From: Homarus americanus
Taxonomy: Eukaryota; Arthropoda; Malacostraca; Decapoda; Nephropidae
Assembly (NCBI RefSeq): GCF_018991925.1
Contig: NW_024735554.1
Span: 4,027,839 to 4,091,838, forward strand
Direction of reading: 5' to 3'
DNA length: 64,000 nt
Positions 46,677-61,224 of the stretch are shown piece after piece. The notes beneath the pieces are model-generated. The model made no database searches, was not told the origin of the DNA, and was given only the letters and a program-made list of their open reading frames with translations. Positions within the stretch are counted from its first letter, which is position 1. Each line of letters starts with the position of its first letter. The position numbers and the translations under genes were made by a program.

Positions 46677-47334
46677 GGGCCCGGATAGTTATGCATTTGC
46701 ATATTTCATATGCAAATGCATATTTTGCGTGATTTCTATGATAAGTGCATATTACCTAGATAACTGCATATAAATGCATATTTTGGTAAAATATTCATCT
46801 GGCAGTATCTCTTTGTTGCCACTGAATGAGCACACGTGGTACTGGGAGGTGAGGTGTGGTTAGGTGAAGTGAGGTGAGGTCACGTCGCTTTAATCTGTCG
46901 TTTCCACACCTGGTCATGACTCATTGGACTAGTGAGTTAGTCAGTCAGGAGCAGTGCTGCTGTGTGGAGCTACTCTCTTCTGCACCAATCGTCTCGTGTG
47001 ATGTAGAAAGGGTGTTCTCAGAATATAAAGCTATGCTGACAGACAACAGGCGGGGTTTTAACTTTGAGAACTTACGCCACCATGTCATCATCAAATGCAA
47101 CCACAATCTGTAATGTCTGAAAATATGTCAGTCTATAATGTAAATACATGTTCATATATATTTTTGAAGCACTTTCACATATATATGTTAAATAAATTAC
47201 GTATATTGCTTAATAAACATTAACATTAGTTTATATTAACTATTTTTAGTGCATATAAATGCATATTTCCCCGGTTTTCAGTGCATATTTGCATGCATAT
47301 TTCATGGTTTTTTAGTGCATAACTATCCGGGCCC
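46677..47334 (+). mobile_element. 658-bp DNA transposon with perfect 19-bp terminal inverted repeats
   Basis: GGGCCCGGATAGTTATGCA at 46677-46695, exactly inverted at 47316-47334. Subterminal regions on both sides are full of TGCATATTT-type motifs. It carries one short frame (see next entry). No clear target-site duplication. Confidence 0.92.
46874..47113 (+). pseudogene. hAT-like C-terminal domain frame inside the 658-bp element
   Basis: Reads SAPIVSCDVERVFSEYKAML, then TDNRRGFNFENLRHHVIIKC. It resembles the Ser-x-Asp-x-Glu-Arg-x-Phe-Ser block of hAT dimerisation domains. At about 79 codons it is only the tail of a transposase, so the element is non-autonomous. Confidence 0.75.
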
Positions 47335-49935
47335 AACTTGTAACCAAGCTGCCTACCCAGAACCAAGCTGCATTGTACATCCAATACAATATGTATACAG
47401 AGAGCACATTGTGAGTATCCTTTCTTCAACCCATCCTGAGTGTGAACCAATATCTCATAACCCTGCAGGCTCGCGGTGCTTGCCATGCTCCCCCAGCCAC
47501 AACTTCTTGGGTCCGCCCCTGAGTGTTGAAAAATACCTGAGAAAGGACCCCAAACTACCAGGCGACCTCACTAACTCTCACTATGGGACGTCACTTTTAA
47601 TAATTAATTTGACTAACTTCAGGCAAATTTATTCAGCACATAGAGGTTAAAAAAGAAAGGACTTTTGTAAATATATTGAAATGTTAATGTATAAATACAC
47701 AAATACAGTAGATTGATTTAGCGTTTATGTTAGTGACACTTTTCCAACTTTGTAAATATTGCCCACAGGTGTGAGAGTTGGTCGCCAAAGGCCACACCTG
47801 CAGGAGCACACGTGTAGGCAATTCTAAGGTGAACTTCCTTGCGGCCCGTAAACTGACAAGTGTTCATCAGTACGTCACATTTGATGTTCTTCGTCTATGT
47901 GAGATTGTAGGTCACCTGAAACGGCATACATTATTTATTTTACCAGTATTATTGTGGTTATGAGCACAAGACAATAAATCAATCTTAATGGCTCGTATCA
48001 GAACTTCAAATTTGACAAAATACTGTTTTGGGGGCCTATGTGTGTGTGTGTGTGTTTAAAGACGTTCACACACGAACCGAAAGCAATATTATGCCAACTT
48101 TGAACCCATAATGTGACTGTAAATTCTTTATGCATTTTTGTTGGCACTGACTTATAAACTCAATAATTATGATGTTAAAGGTTGGCAACTTGGCACTGAC
48201 TCATAATAATATTCAATACAGTACTTACAAGTTATAACGTTGTAAGGCTGGTACGTGTCTGACTCAATTTACCAATAACTGTGACTGGAGGGAGTTTCCA
48301 AGAGAGGTGAGGGAATGATATTGGCAAATAATGATAAATTACATTTATTTAACCCACTATAATTCTATGTGCTCTTATCACTTCTGACCTTAAATTCTTG
48401 TGTAAATGCTTCAAACACGAAAACAAAAAAACCTAACAAAATCGATATATTTTTAAAATTATTTAATTTAATAATGTTCAAGCTTATTTTTTGGAAGGAA
48501 ATTAATGAGACTTTTCTTCTTGGGTGGCAAGTGAATGAAGACCTGCAGACACAGGTGTTGTGTGACCTGTTTCATACAGATTTTATTTAATGTACTGAAA
48601 CTTCCCAGCGATTTAAGAACAGGAGTACCCTACCCTGTATATATTATAACACCAGATGGAACCACAGTACAGTAATTATTAACTGACGTGTTAAGGGATA
48701 GCATTTAAAATACTTGTTTCAGAGTTATTTACACTTAGAGATGAGTAGTACAGTTATTTGCGTCAAGAAGACTGAAGAGAGGAATATAGTTGTTGGTAAC
48801 AGCAGCCCGTCCCGTTATAATATTACAGTACTGTACCGAGTCCCGTTATAATACTACTGAGTCGTCCATGTAGTACAGTCAGCGCAGTTTGAGTGCCAAT
48901 AAGCGCGAATACAGTACATGATATCTTATTTTCAGTAAAAGAGATTCTGCAGAGGAGATTTATATATAAGAAGAATCTAATTCCTCGTTACAAGATATTG
49001 GTAGTTGTGGCAAGGTTTGTGGTAGAGGTAGTAGCCACGTAACAGCTGATGGCAGTACACACTCTCAGCTGCTCAGTTTGTTTACCAGTGTAACATAGGA
49101 CGCCAAAGAGAGAGGGTGTGCGCCTGCGTGCCTCGCTGTCCTCGATAACACGCACATAGTAAGTTCACTGTCATAGCCTCTCCCTGTTATAGTGAGCCTG
49201 TCGGGTGTAAGAATATAATCCTGACGAGAGAGATATAAGTTTTCTGTAAAAAAAAAGCGTGAAACTTGATAGAGTTACGTAGCGTGATCCAGCTGATGGT
49301 CTTCCTCGGCGAGTGCGTGTGGCCCGGTGAATGAAGGTATACCAGTGCCAAGGTGTACCATGTGGAGGCACACTCGTGGCACCCACTCGTGGCTAACATG
49401 GATATGATTCTCTGTAGCTTCCAGGATAACAGCTAAATCAGGGAGCAATACGGAGTGAAGGTGGGGGAGGAGTTGAGGTATTGATCTGAGTACAGTGGTG
49501 GCTGGGAGAGGCATGGGGCGTCATCATTTAAACACACACTCTAATGATTCTCGGCACTGATTTGAGCATTTACGAAGAATAAATTATAAATATTTGTTTC
49601 TTGCTCTAATATTGTTTTTTTTAATACACCTGGGGCGGTCGAGTATAACACTTGGGTATGTAGATGACTAAAATTTTGAGTGCGATCATAGACACGCAAA
49701 CACGAGAGATTTATTAACATGAAGTGTATTTAAAAAAGGTTTAAAGGCCGAATGTTGTGTTAACTTCGAGGATGTAAGACATTTAATTGTGTACTTTGTG
49801 ATTTGTGATGAGTGAAAAGGTTAAGGTGACATTCAAGAGGACCCAGACCAGAATCCGCACTCACTCACACACACACACGCACTCACTCACTCACTCACTC
49901 ACTCGTAAAGGAGATGAACTTGTGAAACTACGAGG
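47335..49935. other. Intergenic DNA, no supported gene
   Basis: CAGGGGCGGACCCAAG on the minus strand, ending near 47522, looks like another hAT-type terminus. An (ACTC)n run lies at 49882-49905. Frames at 47249-47650, 48369-48590 and 49171-49514 have no domain similarity. Confidence 0.4.
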
Positions 49936-49940
49936 TACAG

Positions 49941-50400
49941 GTGATGTAATGCCTTAGATTTTACTGATAATACAAAGTGACAAGATTTTGTGAGTACTTT
50001 AACACTATTTAAGGTGATATATTGTTTATCTTATTGATAGGTGAACATGAACTAACATGATATTTTTATTTCTATAACATTATAATTGTGGTGACATTGT
50101 TTATATTATTGGTAGAGGAGCATAAGTAACATGATAAGATAGTTTTAGTTTGGTAACAATATTTATTTGAGGTGACATGTTGCCTTATGCTGTACTGGTA
50201 GATAAAGTGACATGATATTAATGAAACATTATGTTTGAGGTGACATACTGCTGTGATTATCTTACTAATACAGTAACAGAAAGTAATATTATATACTATG
50301 GTAACAATGTATATTTAAGGTCACTTGTTGCCAAATACTTCACTGATAAGGCAATGTAAAGTGACATGACCTTAATAATAACTACTGTAGTGTATAATTT
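49941..50400. repeat. Degenerate ~76-bp tandem repeat
   Basis: Six units start with GTGA(C/T)AT-like heptamers at about 49941, 50014, 50091, 50172, 50240 and 50320 (spacings 73, 77, 81, 68, 80). Each has TTA..(T/A)CTGATA near 25 and AACATGATATT-like text near 50. Confidence 0.7.
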
Positions 50401-50861
50401 GATTTTATAGGAATTTCTTGTCTAACAAAAATTATACAATACAGCTGGATATTTGAAGTGACATTATGTAATGGTTCAATTGGTTGATAGAAAAATGAAG
50501 CCTTATTAAGTAACATAGGTTTTATTCACTGATGAAACCAACTCAATCCTGTAATAGACGATACAGGATAAGCAAATGATATTACAGTTCATCAAAGCAA
50601 CGACAGCATAACGATAGTGTTTCCTGTGCTGTAGCTGCATGATGTAAGAGCAGTAGTTTGACTAATGTTTATCTGTAATACTTTCCTGTGATCACCCCTG
50701 TATGGTACATTAGTCCTGGCTATGACATTTTTGTATGGTACAGTATGTATTCACTCGATGCTGTCCATTAATTATGTAAGACAGGACATATAGGATATAG
50801 CTATTAAGTATTATATGAGTGATGGTGAGCCACAATATTTAGTGTTATACTGTTTTGACAG

Positions 50862-51060
50862 TGTTGGTGGTACAGGGGTAATATCTCTCAGCAACATGTG
50901 AAGGGTACGAGTCCTGCTTGGACCGGACACAAGTGGGAAAGGTGTTATCTAGTGTGACCCTCACTACCAAACATCACAGGTTTCCTCCTTTATTAACACT
51001 GGACAGACTAACCACTTGAATGGCTACTAAACTGATAAGAGATGAAATGATAAAAACAGT
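50862..51060 (+). mobile_element. tRNA-derived SINE, copy 1
   Basis: A-box-like TGGTGGTACAGGGG at 50865 and B-box-like GGTACGAGTCC at 50904-50914 mark a tRNA-related pol III promoter. The body has CTAGTGTGACCCT, ACCAAACAT, GGTTTCCTCCT and AACACTGGA, shared with the copies at 53150 and 54975. Confidence 0.82.
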
Positions 51061-51545
51061 GATTCTTGGGTGATACTGTTCTGTACATACTCTCCCAGTA
51101 GGTCTGTTTTCTTCTTATGTTTAACTATATCACCACATTTCTCCAGCACCTTCTCTCTGAGGGGTGAACACAACAGCAGGTCCTCCAGGCTTCGCTATTC
51201 TCATTATCCCCTGTCATGCTCTTTCCTTGATGCATTGTTCCATCTTTCCCTCCCATGGTGTGGGTGGTCTCCAGGCAAGGGTTCATTTTACAGGCTGTTT
51301 TGGCACTTTATACTTTTCTTATGCTGCTACCCATACCATCTTCTTCAGCCAAATTTCATATATATTTTGCATGGATGGAAATGTGATGAATGAAAGTAAG
51401 AATCAATAGACGGTACTGTACACTTTTATTCATTATTCAGTTTATACTTATTGATTATTTTATCTGAATATTGTATGTGGATGGAATATAATGAAGGATA
51501 CATGTAAGACAAGTAACACGACACAAGGAAAAATACAAACCATTT
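51061..51545. other. Intergenic DNA, no gene
   Basis: The 107-codon frame at 51070-51393 is hydrophobic by composition only. Confidence 0.4.
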
Positions 51546-51700
51546 AATAATAAATAATAATAATAATAATTAACGGTTTATTGAAAAAATTCTGCAGCCC
51601 GAAGGCTGAAAATATACATTGGACATAAATGACTTTTTACATACATTGGTGGTTTAACAAAAGCCTTCATTAGAGAAAGGTAAAGGAACATACAGTGAAC
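51546..51700 (-). mobile_element. LINE 3' end fragment
   Basis: On the + strand, (AAT)n is followed by CGGTTTATT, CTGCAGCC and GGCTGAAAATATACA, matching the 3' end of the LINE at 10440-10500. Confidence 0.75.
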
Positions 51701-51734
51701 ATACAGATTAATGTAGGTGCTGAACAGCAAACTC

Positions 51735-52005
51735 GTAGTGTAGTAACTCCCTCCCAGATGGTGTTAGGAGGAACTCACGTGGTGTAGTAGTTCCCTCAGA
51801 TGGTGTTATGAGGGACCTGGCGTGGTGTAGTAATTCCCTCACCTCACGTCCCTCACAGATGGTGTTATGAGGGACCTCATGTGGTGTAGTAATTACCTCA
51901 CAGATGGTGTTATGAGGGGCCTGACGTGGTGTAGTAATTCCCTCACAGATGGTGTTATGAGGGACATGTGGTGTAGTAATTCCCTCACAGATGGTGTTAT
52001 ATGAG
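51735..52005. repeat. ~45-50-bp minisatellite
   Basis: About six units sharing GATGGTGTTATGAGGGAC and GTGGTGTAGTAATTCCCTC. The 121-codon minus frame over it is an artefact. Confidence 0.92.
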
Positions 52006-53149
52006 TGAGGTTTGGTCTTAGGCCTTCCTATCGTAGACGGATTAACACATCGCTGGTTGTTGTTGGGTCTCACGGGCCGTTATCACTGGGTACCTGGGGC
52101 CTCACTGTGTGAAGGTTAACTTGGGTACGACTGTTACTGTTGAGTTGTTCTCACTGACTTAAGCACTGTTCACCACTGTTCACCTCTGCTTAACACTGGT
52201 TCCGTTCCTTTCCTAAATGAAATTGTAACTTCTGGCGAGAACTTGTTGATATTCTGGTGGGGAGGAGGGTTCAGGGGAGGGGGTTGGTATGGGCCAACTC
52301 AACAGTTGACCTGGCTGCCCCGAGAGGAGCACCAGGTACGTCTTGACCCTTCGGTAGTCAAGGATGTACTGTGCTTTCCTACATGCACACTCACCTTCTG
52401 TTACATGTACAATATATTGTACATAGATAATGGAGTCAGTGCTGCCTGCTTGTTTACTTTCTTTTCTAATTTATTTTTTATTTCTAACATCTTAGGGACC
52501 TTGGGGCAGCTGTCCTGTTTGCTTTGCCTTTGATACATCTCTGACAGCATGTTTTATCCACACTGCCAATACTGGAAAATCATTGAAATTCATCAGTATT
52601 TGTTGTGGGAGTTAAGAAAAATATTAATCTTATTTTTTTTTTTTTTTTAGAACAGATGACCACTTTAAGTACATTACTGACTGTATGAACTTCACAAAGT
52701 TCAAATTAACCACCATTGAATTATATTTTATACTTGATTTTAGCAGGAATGAACCAGAGATTGGCATTGCTTACTGGTTGGTCACTTCCTGCTAAAATTA
52801 GACATAGTTCACTGATGTTTTAAATTGAAGGGGCATGCAACGTTACTCAGGCAAGGGTATACTCAACATAGCTATCTCAACTGAACCCTTATTTAGTACT
52901 TCAGAAAATTAAAACACTATATCTTAAACCTCTTTTCTAAACACAGATGAATATTAATGATTACAATATATTTTTTTTCGTCCAAAGGGTAAATCATTCC
53001 CCACAGAAATACGGGAGTGCAGGGAAAGTGTCAAATTACTCTTTTCCTCTCTCCTGTTTCATTCTTCCCACATGACCATCCCACATCATTGAATTTCCCT
53101 GCATTCACTCCACAGTCTACACCTGCCCTGTCTACCATATATATTTAAT
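52006..53149. other. Intergenic DNA, no gene
   Basis: A G-rich block at 52257-52290. No domain in any frame. Confidence 0.4.
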
Positions 53150-53345
53150 CTTTTTATTGAGTTGGTCAGTCTGTTCTTTGTTACGACCTTTATTGTCCAG
53201 TGTTAGCACAGTTCAGGAGGAAACCAGAGCACCCTGAGAAAATCTGCCATGTTTGGTAGGGTTACACTGGATAGTACCCTTCTCACATCCGACTTGGGGA
53301 TTTGAACCCTTGACCACCGTAGTGAGAGGCAAGTGCTGGTAAACA
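53150..53345 (-). mobile_element. tRNA-derived SINE, copy 2
   Basis: The minus strand has a perfect B box, GGTTCAAATCC (53298-53308), then CCAGTGTAACCCTACC, AAACATGGCAGATTTTCTC, GGGTGCTCTGGTTTCCTCCT and AACACTGGAC. It is the best preserved of the three copies. Confidence 0.88.
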
Positions 53346-54974
53346 GTTTCTGGAGATTGAATTTGTTATCCTTCTGCACCATTTCAAGTCAACCAGGTGT
53401 TTTATTACCTTAAGTCAAAGTAGGAGGCATTATTCTGTCTCGGAGTTGCTTCTACACCTGGAGGCTTACAGTCCTTCCCTTGATGATACTGTACTGTGCT
53501 CTCTACTCACCATGTTTTCTCCCTAACCTTAGTCTTCATGTATACTGTACTTGAAATTCTTAACCCTTGCAAGAAATTCCGTTTTTGTCTTGATTTTACA
53601 TTTTAATTCTTGCAATACAGTTTATCAAAATCCACCATGTCATGCTCTGTGCTATTTCACACAGTACAGCACTTTATAATTACTTTAACCTTCCTAACAT
53701 TTACATTCTGTTATCTTCTATCACAGACCCTGTTCAAGTTAAATGATCGTTCACCCACCATACTCACATGATTAATTCCCTTTAAGTCCAGATATTGAAT
53801 ATTAATCTTGGAAACCCATCCAAAACACTCTTGATGGTTTTTTGCATAAGGTAGGAACTATATTAAACTAGTTGTGAGTTTATAAAGTTACATTTTGTGA
53901 TGATAATGGTTGACCTAATGACCCTGAAAGTATTCTATAAGTGAACATTTTTTGAAGATTTCCTCTACAGCTTTGTGATGTCTCGGTTAATTGTACTGTA
54001 CCATATTTCACTCTAGTAGTGGTGCACCTTTAAAGTGTTAAGAGGTAGAAAGCTGTAGCTGCAGTGAGTTATGCTGGGGTGTGTGGGTGTCTAAGCCACC
54101 TGGCTCACATAAAGCCACAGGGTATAAAATCGTTAAGAGATGTACAATGAGCCAAAGAAACATAAATTGTGTTGCAGTGAAAATGAGATGTGATGAGAAA
54201 TTAAAGATGGGGCTTATACTTGTACACTCCAAGTTCCCCACCTGAGCTATTAAATATCAGTGTAGATAGAACAGCTGACACATACCCCAGTGCTGTACAG
54301 TGTTGTGGGGCACAATTCTTTCCCTTAGATTTCTTTTATGTAATGTAAGTATTGACATTAATTTGGCTTCTAGTATAATGTAAAATGCCAGATTATCAAC
54401 TCTATTCCTTTATCTTTATATTGAGAGGATCTCCTTCAACTTTGCCCTGTTGATACATTAAAACCTTAAGCATTAAAAACTAATGATGATAATTAATTTT
54501 ATATCAGTGATCCTGATAAACTAGAGATGGCCATATCAGGTGACTTGATCAGAGGCTGCATTCTCAAAACACCTCATTAATTACATACAGTAGCAGTGTA
54601 AGGAGCACCTATTGTCTTGTTGGGGGTATCAGACAGCTCTCTTCTACTGTATACAATATACCGGTACCTATTTTGATTGACTCACTGGTGATTGAAACAA
54701 GTTTTAACCAGCCAATAAAGAGACAACTTATAAAAATACTGTAATAGAAATAATAAAAGTTGAATCTTTATTTATTGTGGGTTAAAATTATCTGCATATA
54801 TCACCGACAAATGCTTGTACTATATCTGTTAAGAGTAGCCCATACCTCACTCAGGGCCCTTTGGTCTCCCATGCTGTGGACAACATACCAATAATGTACA
54901 CAACATGTAGGAGGATACTCACCACTACCATGTATTACAGTGCAGGTACAGTACAGTCATGTAAGATAAGGAAT
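53346..54974. other. Intergenic DNA, no gene
   Basis: No feature supported. Confidence 0.45.
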
Positions 54975-55197
54975 TTCTGTTGGTACAGCAGAAATTACTG
55001 TGTCCTTGGTTCAATTCCCAACCTTGGTCAGATGTGAGAATGGGTTCTCTAGTGTGACTCTTACCAAACATGGAAGGTCTTCTCCAGGTACAGTACTCTG
55101 GCATCCTCCTGTACAACACTGGAGAATTAAAGTTGTAACTAAGAACAGACCAACTGCCTGAACATCAAGTAAGCTGATAAATGGTGAAATGATAAAT
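54975..55197 (+). mobile_element. tRNA-derived SINE, copy 3
   Basis: B box GGTTCAATTCC at 55008-55018, then TCTAGTGTGACTCTTACC, AAACATGGAAGGTCTTCTCC and AACACTGGAGAATTAAAG. Same order as the other copies. Confidence 0.85.
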
Positions 55198-56217
55198 TAA
55201 ATTAAAATAATAAGTTAACACATGCCTCCTCCACCACCACCACCTCATCAGTATGTACATTTGATAATACAGTACAGTGTTGATTTTGTCATAGATAGGT
55301 GTACAGCACATTATAGTGATCATTGGGTATACAGGTGGCTAGGAAAGATTTATTGTGCTCTGTATCTATAATGTTGAAGTTTTAGTTAATTGTAAATTTC
55401 TTTAAACTGTATTCTGTGCAGGATGATTTTTAAAATCTTACAATACTATATCTACCCTTTAATATTTCAGTGTTTCTCATAAATTTGTACTGTTTACCTG
55501 TTACAGTTGACATCTAAAACAAATGGGAGAAGCAGACCTGCGTGGTGAACCCTCAGCTGCCACACTCCGATGACACCCCCCACCCACTGAGGAAAGGTGT
55601 TCGACTCTGTAGTACGCTGTATTCAGTAGATATTTTTACCTGTGATTATCTAGTCCATCATCTAGATATTGAGTAATAATCCTGGAAACACGTTCAGAAC
55701 TCTCTTGGCTGTTTTGCACTTAAGGCGGGACCTACTACAGTATATGAAACTGCTGTAGTTGTGAATGTATATTGTTACATTTGATGGTAAATTATTATTA
55801 CTGTATAGTGGGAGAAAATACTCAATGTAATAATTGTTTATACATAAGTGAAAAAGGGGTGTTAATTTAAAGGAATAGAAGAGATAATTTGCTTGGCATA
55901 TGTACAGTACAAAATAAGGTTGAACATTGTACTGTATGTACTCAGATACAGAACTGTACTAATATTAAAAAAAGTGCAAGAATAACCTTTTGTGAAATTG
56001 CTGTGTAAGTAATGCTTTACACAATGTGTTATAAAAAATCTAAATGAAATTGTGAATGTTACAGTGCTTCTGAAGATGTGTATAAGTGAAGACTAAATGA
56101 AGGGAATTTTTAACTCAAACATTGGTACAGATTCTCTCAAGATATCCAGATAATTTATAAGAGTTGCAGATCATATGAACTTTTATCTTTACAAGTGAAC
56201 AGTTGACACAAGTAAAG
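55198..56217. other. 5' flank of the SLC16-type gene
   Basis: Likely holds the 5' untranslated part of the coding exon. I could not fix its upstream splice acceptor; AAGATATCCAG near 56148 is one candidate. Confidence 0.35.
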
Positions 56218-56629
56218 ATGGCTATAACAGGTGAAGGAGAAGAGCCTATGGTGGAGGAGGGAGCCCAGTCAGTTATTATTCCCACCAGAAACACCAGCCA
56301 GGCGGAGGACAGTGTTGATGTTCCTTCCCCGGGCAGTAATGACACCCCAATGACTGAAATGTCAGCCATAGAGAATGGCCACGTGCAGTTGATGGTCGCA
56401 GACGAGCCAACACTAGCCGAGAAAGTTGCCATGGAAAATTATGATGTACCGGCTCACGTGTTGGCCTTTGTCCCACCGGATGGAGGCTGTCGGGCATGGC
56501 TAGTAATGTTTGCCTCCTTCCTGTGCAATGGTATTATATTCGGAACAATAAATTCAAGTGGATTACTTTATGCCGACCTTGTCAAAAAACTTCAAGATGC
56601 TGGGGACCCCAACGCTGCCTTCAAAACTT
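56218..56629 (+). CDS. Monocarboxylate transporter (SLC16 family), first coding exon only
   Basis: SLC16 proteins are 12-helix plasma-membrane carriers for monocarboxylates, aromatic amino acids or related solutes. This exon gives residues 1-137 plus one base, then the donor GTGAGT at 56630. I chose ATG 56218; the open frame upstream has only a non-ATG start. Residues 1-82 are an acidic, Ser/Thr/Pro-rich cytoplasmic tail. PPDGGCRAWLVMFASFLCNG (86-105) is the family signature before and in helix 1, which runs to about residue 113 and ends NSSGLLYADL. The rest of the transporter is not visible in the window, so the substrate class cannot be called. A LINE remnant follows 200 bp into the intron. 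Confidence 0.93.
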
Positions 56630-56829
56630 GTGAGTGTTGCCTTTTTTTCTGTTGTTATAGGACTTTAGTTATGGATCACTTTATGAAGACTGTACAGTAC
56701 AGTACTTTATTTACCCGGCTTTATTCACTTTGCCAGTCATCAACTTACTAACTGGTCAGGTGGTTAATCAGTTCTGTTACACACTGTTGGCAAGTACTGG
56801 ACATGTATGGGCTCATGAATATAACAGGT

Positions 56830-57680
56830 GTGGAGTTAAAGCTCACACTTGGTAATATCACAACCTTCTCTAGCAACACTACAACCTTCAAAAACATTTA
56901 AGTATGTGTAGGACATTGGTATAAATGCAACTAGTTCATTAGCATAATATATATTCTTCTCACAATGATTTGAGAACTTTAATTTGTTATTAACATAAAG
57001 ACCCAGATCTTTCTCACATCTAGTTTCAGTTAGTGAAATGTGTTCATTATGTTGTGACGTGATACGCTTCCCTGCTATGAGTATGACCAATGTACAGTCA
57101 ACTACAAAATTCCTGTTGGCTCTTCTGCTGTTCTACGAACTCCAAGATTCAGATTTGTGAATCCGATGCACTTATAGACAGTGTGTGTGTTGCTTTAGGT
57201 TCATGGAACAGCAGAAAAGACGACAGGACTTTTGTAGTTGACTGTACTGTTGGGGTCAAAAGTTCGCTCCCGGCCAAAAAAAGCAACGTCGACCCCAAGT
57301 TAGTTGAAACAGTACGGGTACTGATAAGTAAGTTCAGAGACTCATTCCCGTGACTCAGTTTCACCACGGGTAGTGAACTTTTGTCCCCGACTATACATTC
57401 TCCTACATTTTGCACTGTTTTGCAATCCATTTATCATTATCTTCAACATTTTACAGCCATTTTCTATGCTTACATGGATTATTCTTAAAATAACCTGGAT
57501 GACTGAATGAGTGGCATGTGACTGTTTATGAAATAAACAAACAGTATCAGCACACCGTTCAACAAATAATTTTGTGCCTTTGACCACAACACATTGTTTA
57601 AGATCATAGATAAATACAGTAATATAATCTATGCTAGGACCCTCTCCTCAGTTCCATGTCCTTCTAATTTAATGTGAGGT
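56830..57680 (-). pseudogene. LINE reverse transcriptase remnant in the SLC16 intron
   Basis: The minus strand has FDFNETFDTVPH (about 57690-57650), the block around the first catalytic Asp, then, after unrelated or scrambled sequence at about 57150-57560, CEKDLGLYVNNKLKFSNHCE (about 57010-56950). Stops and gaps show it is dead. Confidence 0.82.
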
Positions 57681-57887
57681 ACAGTGTCAAATGTCTCATT
57701 AAAATCAAAGTGGTTATTTATTTACAGTATTTTCAATACACTGTACAGTACAGTACAGTACAGTACAGTATTGTACTATCACCATATTCTTGGATGTGTC
57801 CACACCTTCAACACTTCTGGCAAATGTGCCAAGCAATAGGGTCCTGGCATAAATTTGTATTGCTATTCTTTCATGAGGCTATTTGGT

Positions 57888-59356
<1,469 letters not shown>

Positions 59357-59429
59357 CATACATACATACATACATACATACATACATACATACATACATA
59401 CATACATACATACATACATACATACATAC
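59357..59429. repeat. (CATA)n microsatellite
   Basis: About 18 tetranucleotide units. Confidence 0.98.
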
Positions 59430-59773
59430 TCTACACATACATATGACGCCGCTACCTTTCATACACTCACTCTGTCTTGGTGTTATCTGTCCGCTAGTCT
59501 TTTATCGTTGTACAGAACACACATACAGTTCTCTATTCACTTTTTCTATCTTATCTGGCATTGTGTGTGTGTGTGTGTGTGGCAAAGACTAGACATCAGC
59601 CATATAAAAATTACAAACACTATACAGTACAAACAAGGACTTAAAAGAAATTGCCAGAAAAAGTCAAACAGGCGCAGAGAGACACAAACAATAGCGTTTC
59701 TCACTTGATTTTTTTTTAAATTTCGTGTTTATTTGTTGCTCTTAATTAATTTCGTGTTTATTTGTTGCTCTTA

Positions 59774-59775
<2 letters not shown>

Positions 59776-59851
<76 letters not shown>

Positions 59852-59900
59852 TTTCGTTCCCCAGGCCCCCGATGTGGGTGGGATAAACCTCATTAAAAAA
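59776..59900 (+). repeat. Dispersed repeat family T, partial copy 3
   Basis: (ATT)n followed by TTTTCGTTCCCCAGGCCCC and GATGTGGGTGGGAT; only the right half is present. Confidence 0.75.
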
Positions 59901-60284
59901 TACAGACAGACAGATAGAAAGAAAAACTGCTAAATATAGACAGAGACACAGATAGTTAGACAGATAAATACAGCCGGACATACAGACAGACACTCCCAAA
60001 TGATATGACCTACAGACACGGAAGGTGGCCCACTACCCCTTGTTTCTTGCGTGTGTAGACCTCGTCAGGCTAATAAAGGGTCATATTACCGCTCTGGACA
60101 GTGCAGTAGTAGGTACCATAGAGTTTAATACTGTGTGTGTGCGCGTGCTTATAACTTTACCCCTCACAGACTAACCCACTACTACTGGTGTACTGTATAT
60201 GTATGTAAGGTAGTAGGTAGCTAGCAAACAGGGAGGTACTACCGCCTGGGAAGATATTGGAAGCATAATGTGTTGTCTACTGTA

Positions 60285-60517
60285 ATGGTAGACCCTGCTG
60301 CCATATGTGACCAAGTCCCAGGTTGATGATCTGACTTTCTGCCTCATTTACACACAATTGCAGGGTCTCAATTGTTTCTTTTACTATTGACAACACAACA
60401 TAAATACTGTATATCGATTCTCGTTCATGATTTTTTCTTCTATTTTGTATTTATTTATGGTTCTTATTGTTATTGTTATTATTTTTATTATATTTTATTT
60501 TTTTATTATTTTAGTTC

Positions 60518-60602
<85 letters not shown>

Positions 60603-60665
60603 TTTCGCCCCCCAGGCCCCGATATGGGTCAGTGACCTGTGCCCGGGTGGGATTATCTCCGTAAC
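60285..60665 (+). repeat. Dispersed repeat family T, copy 4
   Basis: Full block order of the family, with a pure (ATT)n run at about 60524-60601 and GGGTCAGTGACCTGTGCCCG after it. Confidence 0.85.
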
Positions 60666-60811
60666 CCAAAAATTTATGTATGTTTATATTGTATGTATTT
60701 ATGTGTGCCCCTCACAGACCAGACACCCACTCTTACAGCCTCGTTAACTAATTTAAGAGGACCCAAATCCCTAAATTCGTCCCCTTGAAGAATGGCGGGA
60801 GGAAGTGTGTG

Positions 60812-60812
<1 letters not shown>

Positions 60813-60846
<34 letters not shown>

Positions 60847-60877
60847 GTCTGTCTGTCTGTCTGTGTGTCTGTGTCTG
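60813..60877. repeat. (CTGT)n microsatellite
   Basis: Tetranucleotide run with two GTGT interruptions. Confidence 0.95.
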
Positions 60878-61224
60878 CTCTCTGAGGTTGACAGGTGCTC
60901 GTGAACAAAGGATTGGTAATCATGTGCATACCGTATTACCAAACCTGATCAACAGCGTGTACATTGGACTGCGGTGATGGTGGTGTAACCTGAGTGTGTG
61001 TGTGTGTGTGTGCTCGAATAATAAATAACGATGCACTGAAACATGACAGTCGTGAAGCAAAGTTATTACGTATTTCTGAAGAGTCATAATACTGTATAAT
61101 ATATATCCCACAATAAGAGTCGTTCATTATTCCTTGCTACTTTATTTTATATATATATTTTTTTTTAATCATGAGAAATGTTCATTATATTTAGGTGATG
61201 TTTGGTATTAATGGGGCCATGTGA

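Noticed and set aside
51708..52073. 121-codon minus-strand repeat protein
   Set aside because: Translation of the minisatellite at 51735-52005, with no domain or start support.
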